DNA of 14,729 nt from Ga0074130 sp035565355 (GTDB lineage: Bacteria; Pseudomonadota; Gammaproteobacteria; Burkholderiales; Rhodocyclaceae): the NCBI GenBank assembly GCA_035565355.1, contig DATMSM010000009.1, forward strand, positions 1 to 14,729, given 5' to 3'. How positions within the stretch are numbered: position 1 is the first letter of the stretch; every line of letters starts with the position of its first letter. Shown one piece after another: positions 13,463-14,729 of the stretch. The notes under the pieces are model-generated. The model made no database searches. It saw only the letters and a program-made list of their open reading frames with translations, and was not told where the DNA came from. The position numbers and the translations under genes were made by a program.

Positions 13463-14089
13463 CTAGGGTTTTTTAGGACAGCTCATCTCGGCAGCGCCGT
13501 AACCCCACTGGATCAGGGCTGCGCCCTGGTGCTCCCACAGCGACTCATTGCGGCCGGCATAGCGCGCGCCGCTGGCAGATGGCTGGATGAACATTAGGGC
13601 AGTGCTGTCACCGCGCGTCGCCACCAAGGTCGCCGGCTCGGTCGGAAAGTAGGCGGCACTGACCAGCGTCTTGTCCGGACAGGCATACGTGGCAGTGGCC
13701 TGCGGCTCGATCAGGCGGTAACGCGCCTGCAGTTCGGCCATGCGCAGGCGATACGTCGAACTGACGCAGTCGCGGCGTTCGTCGCTGGTCCAGCAGCCGT
13801 TGCGGGTCTTGGTCCAGTTGCGCTGCTCGGGCTTGAGCACCAGGGGAAACTCGTTGCTCGCCTTCTGCTCGGCGGCGGCATAGACTGCGGCCATCTGGCG
13901 ATCCAGCGCGGCCAGGCCCGGGTCCTGGCAGATCAGGGTCTCGATGATGCCGCGTGCGGCAGCGCAGTCGTAGGAAGGGCCTTGCGCATAAGCGCTACCC
14001 ACGCACCAGAGCGCCAGGCACAAAAGGCTGCGTGAGAGATGGATGCTACCGCTCGACATAAGCGTCCCGCTGGCGTGAACAAGCCTCAT
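13463..14089 (-). CDS. LprI (DUF1311) + MliC double-domain lysozyme-inhibitor-like protein
   Basis: The 208-residue exported protein has a signal peptide cleaved near AYA-QG (35/36). Residues 38-125 match the LprI/DUF1311 pattern: SYDCAAARGIIETLICQDP, LAALDRQMAAVY, and four Cys (C42, C54, C99, C108). Residues 131-205 match the MliC fold: TYACPDK, then the inhibitory loop SASGARY (171-177), LWEHQGAALI (184-193) and a closing Cys (C137/C204). MliC inhibits c-type lysozyme by inserting loops into its active site, and LprI of Mycobacterium tuberculosis is also reported to inhibit lysozyme. In the second MliC motif the Lys of the usual W-x-K-G is not present (W188? region reads WEHQG), so potency is uncertain. 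The ATG at 14089 overlaps the bioC stop as ATGA; Met11 (14059) gives a more usual signal peptide and is an alternative start. Confidence 0.87.
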   Translation of the reverse strand: MRLVHASGTLMSSGSIHLSRSLLCLALWCVGSAYAQGPSYDCAAARGIIETLICQDPGLAALDRQMAAVYAAAEQKASNEFPLVLKPEQRNWTKTRNGCWTSDERRDCVSSTYRLRMAELQARYRLIEPQATATYACPDKTLVSAAYFPTEPATLVATRGDSTALMFIQPSASGARYAGRNESLWEHQGAALIQWGYGAAEMSCPKKP

Positions 14090-14729
14090 TGTGCCCCAGC
14101 TTGCGCCCGCCGCGCGCTCACATACACGAGTTCATAGGTGGCAGGCAGGCCTGCTTCGGTGCGGCGTGTTTCGTAGTTCGCCAGCATGGCCTGCCAGCCG
14201 CGCTTGCCAGTCAGGCCGCGCGGTCGTCCGGCGGTGGCATTGTGTGCGCCGATGGCCTTGAGTTCGAGCATCAGACTGCGCACATCCGCATAGTGCAGGA
14301 CCTCGGCACAGCTTTCGATACGCACATCGACAAAGCCCGCTGCCTGCAACTGCGCAGCCAGCAGCTCGGCAGCCGGAAACCGGCTGACATGCGTATGCGC
14401 ATCGGCAAAACTGCCGCGCAACTCGTGCAGCGTGGCAGGGCCGAAGGTGCTGAAGACGAATTGCCCGCCTGGTTTGAGACAACGGCCCGCCTCGGCAAAT
14501 GCGCGGTCGGTGCGATTGCACCACTGCAGCATCAGGCTGGACCAGATCAGATCGAAACTGGCAGCGGCCAGCGGCAGGCATTGCATGTCAGCGCAGACGC
14601 GCAGGGCTTGCGGCACGCGCGCCCGAGTGGCCGCCAGCATGCCCGGCGCGAGATCAAGCGCGAACAGCCCGGCGTTCGGAAAACGCTGCGCCAGTGCGGC
14701 TGTGCCGTAGCCGGTGCCGCTGCCGGCGT
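14086..14729 (-). CDS. bioC: Malonyl-ACP O-methyltransferase BioC, N-terminus cut off
   Basis: The frame continues through the right edge, so only the C-terminal 213 residues are visible. It is a class I SAM-dependent methyltransferase with motif I AGSGTGYGTAALA at the very edge, the acidic FALDLAPGML that follows in BioC, CLPLAAASFDLIWSSLMLQW (motif for substrate-side loop), LKPGGQFVFSTFGPATLHELR, and HVSRFPAAELLAAQLQAAGF. The DLAPGML and STFGPATLHELR strings are characteristic of BioC, which methylates malonyl-ACP so that fatty acid synthesis can build the pimeloyl chain of biotin. In Betaproteobacteria bioC may stand apart from bioB or bioF; no other bio gene is visible here. Its stop overlaps the start of the lysozyme-inhibitor-like gene by 4 bases. 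A more general methyltransferase role is less likely. Confidence 0.88.
   Translation of the reverse strand, partial: AGSGTGYGTAALAQRFPNAGLFALDLAPGMLAATRARVPQALRVCADMQCLPLAAASFDLIWSSLMLQWCNRTDRAFAEAGRCLKPGGQFVFSTFGPATLHELRGSFADAHTHVSRFPAAELLAAQLQAAGFVDVRIESCAEVLHYADVRSLMLELKAIGAHNATAGRPRGLTGKRGWQAMLANYETRRTEAGLPATYELVYVSARRAQAGAQ

Noticed and set aside
1..14729. CRISPR arrays, tRNA genes, insertion sequences, integrases, restriction or toxin-antitoxin genes
   Set aside because: Reading both strands and all gaps showed no regularly spaced repeats, cloverleaf sequence, terminal inverted repeats or matching protein motifs.

Overview
GC-rich chromosomal window that looks like a betaproteobacterium, most plausibly in the Rhodocyclales/Nitrosomonadales neighbourhood. 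The basis is strongly GC-biased codon use, a yicC / Ser-Thr kinase / PP2C phosphatase / rph / rdgB / hemW neighbourhood that I recall from Betaproteobacteria, a bioC-type methyltransferase, a MocR regulator beside a DUF2917 gene, and a PQQ-type sugar dehydrogenase. This taxonomic call is inference; no rRNA is present. I see no tRNA, insertion sequence, integrase, CRISPR array or phage gene, and coding density is about 95%.

Layout. (1) 1-1145, plus strand: the end of an unrecognised Ala-rich protein overlapping trmB (tRNA m7G46 methyltransferase). (2) 1132-3065: a MocR-type regulator (GntR winged helix plus aminotransferase fold, minus strand) divergent from a small DUF2917-like gene (plus strand). 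Their 140-bp intergenic region carries four copies of a CAGTACAGTGC-like element, a probable operator. (3) 2949-9985, minus strand: a tightly packed run transcribed from right to left: Ser/Thr kinase, PP2C phosphatase, RNase PH (rph), a CHASE-PAS-GGDEF-EAL cyclic-di-GMP protein, XTP/dITP pyrophosphatase (rdgB) and the haem chaperone hemW. Two junctions are ATGA overlaps, and the others are a few to about 50 bases long. (4) 9986-10190: a 205-bp divergent intergenic region with several short inverted repeats. (5) 10191-11069, plus strand: yicC, an endoribonuclease-family protein. (6) 11126-12241, minus strand: a secreted PQQ-dependent sugar (sorbosone) dehydrogenase-like protein, divergent from a small polytopic membrane protein at 12379-12999. 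(7) 13021-14729, minus strand: bioC (cut by the window edge), an LprI/MliC double-domain lysozyme-inhibitor-like protein and a META/HslJ-like lipoprotein, probably one operon.

How the parts fit. Most genes are housekeeping: tRNA modification, RNA 3'-end maturation, nucleotide-pool sanitation, haem trafficking and biotin synthesis. Signalling is interleaved with them: a reversible Ser/Thr phosphorylation pair sits between two RNase-family genes, and a full-length, apparently active c-di-GMP synthase/hydrolase is translationally coupled to rdgB. The right end carries envelope-directed proteins that may protect against host or predator lysozyme. I found no convincing wholly new system. The most worthwhile leads are the repeat operator at the MocR/DUF2917 junction, the LprI-MliC fusion with an altered second inhibitory motif, and the signalling genes embedded in the RNA and nucleotide housekeeping operon.
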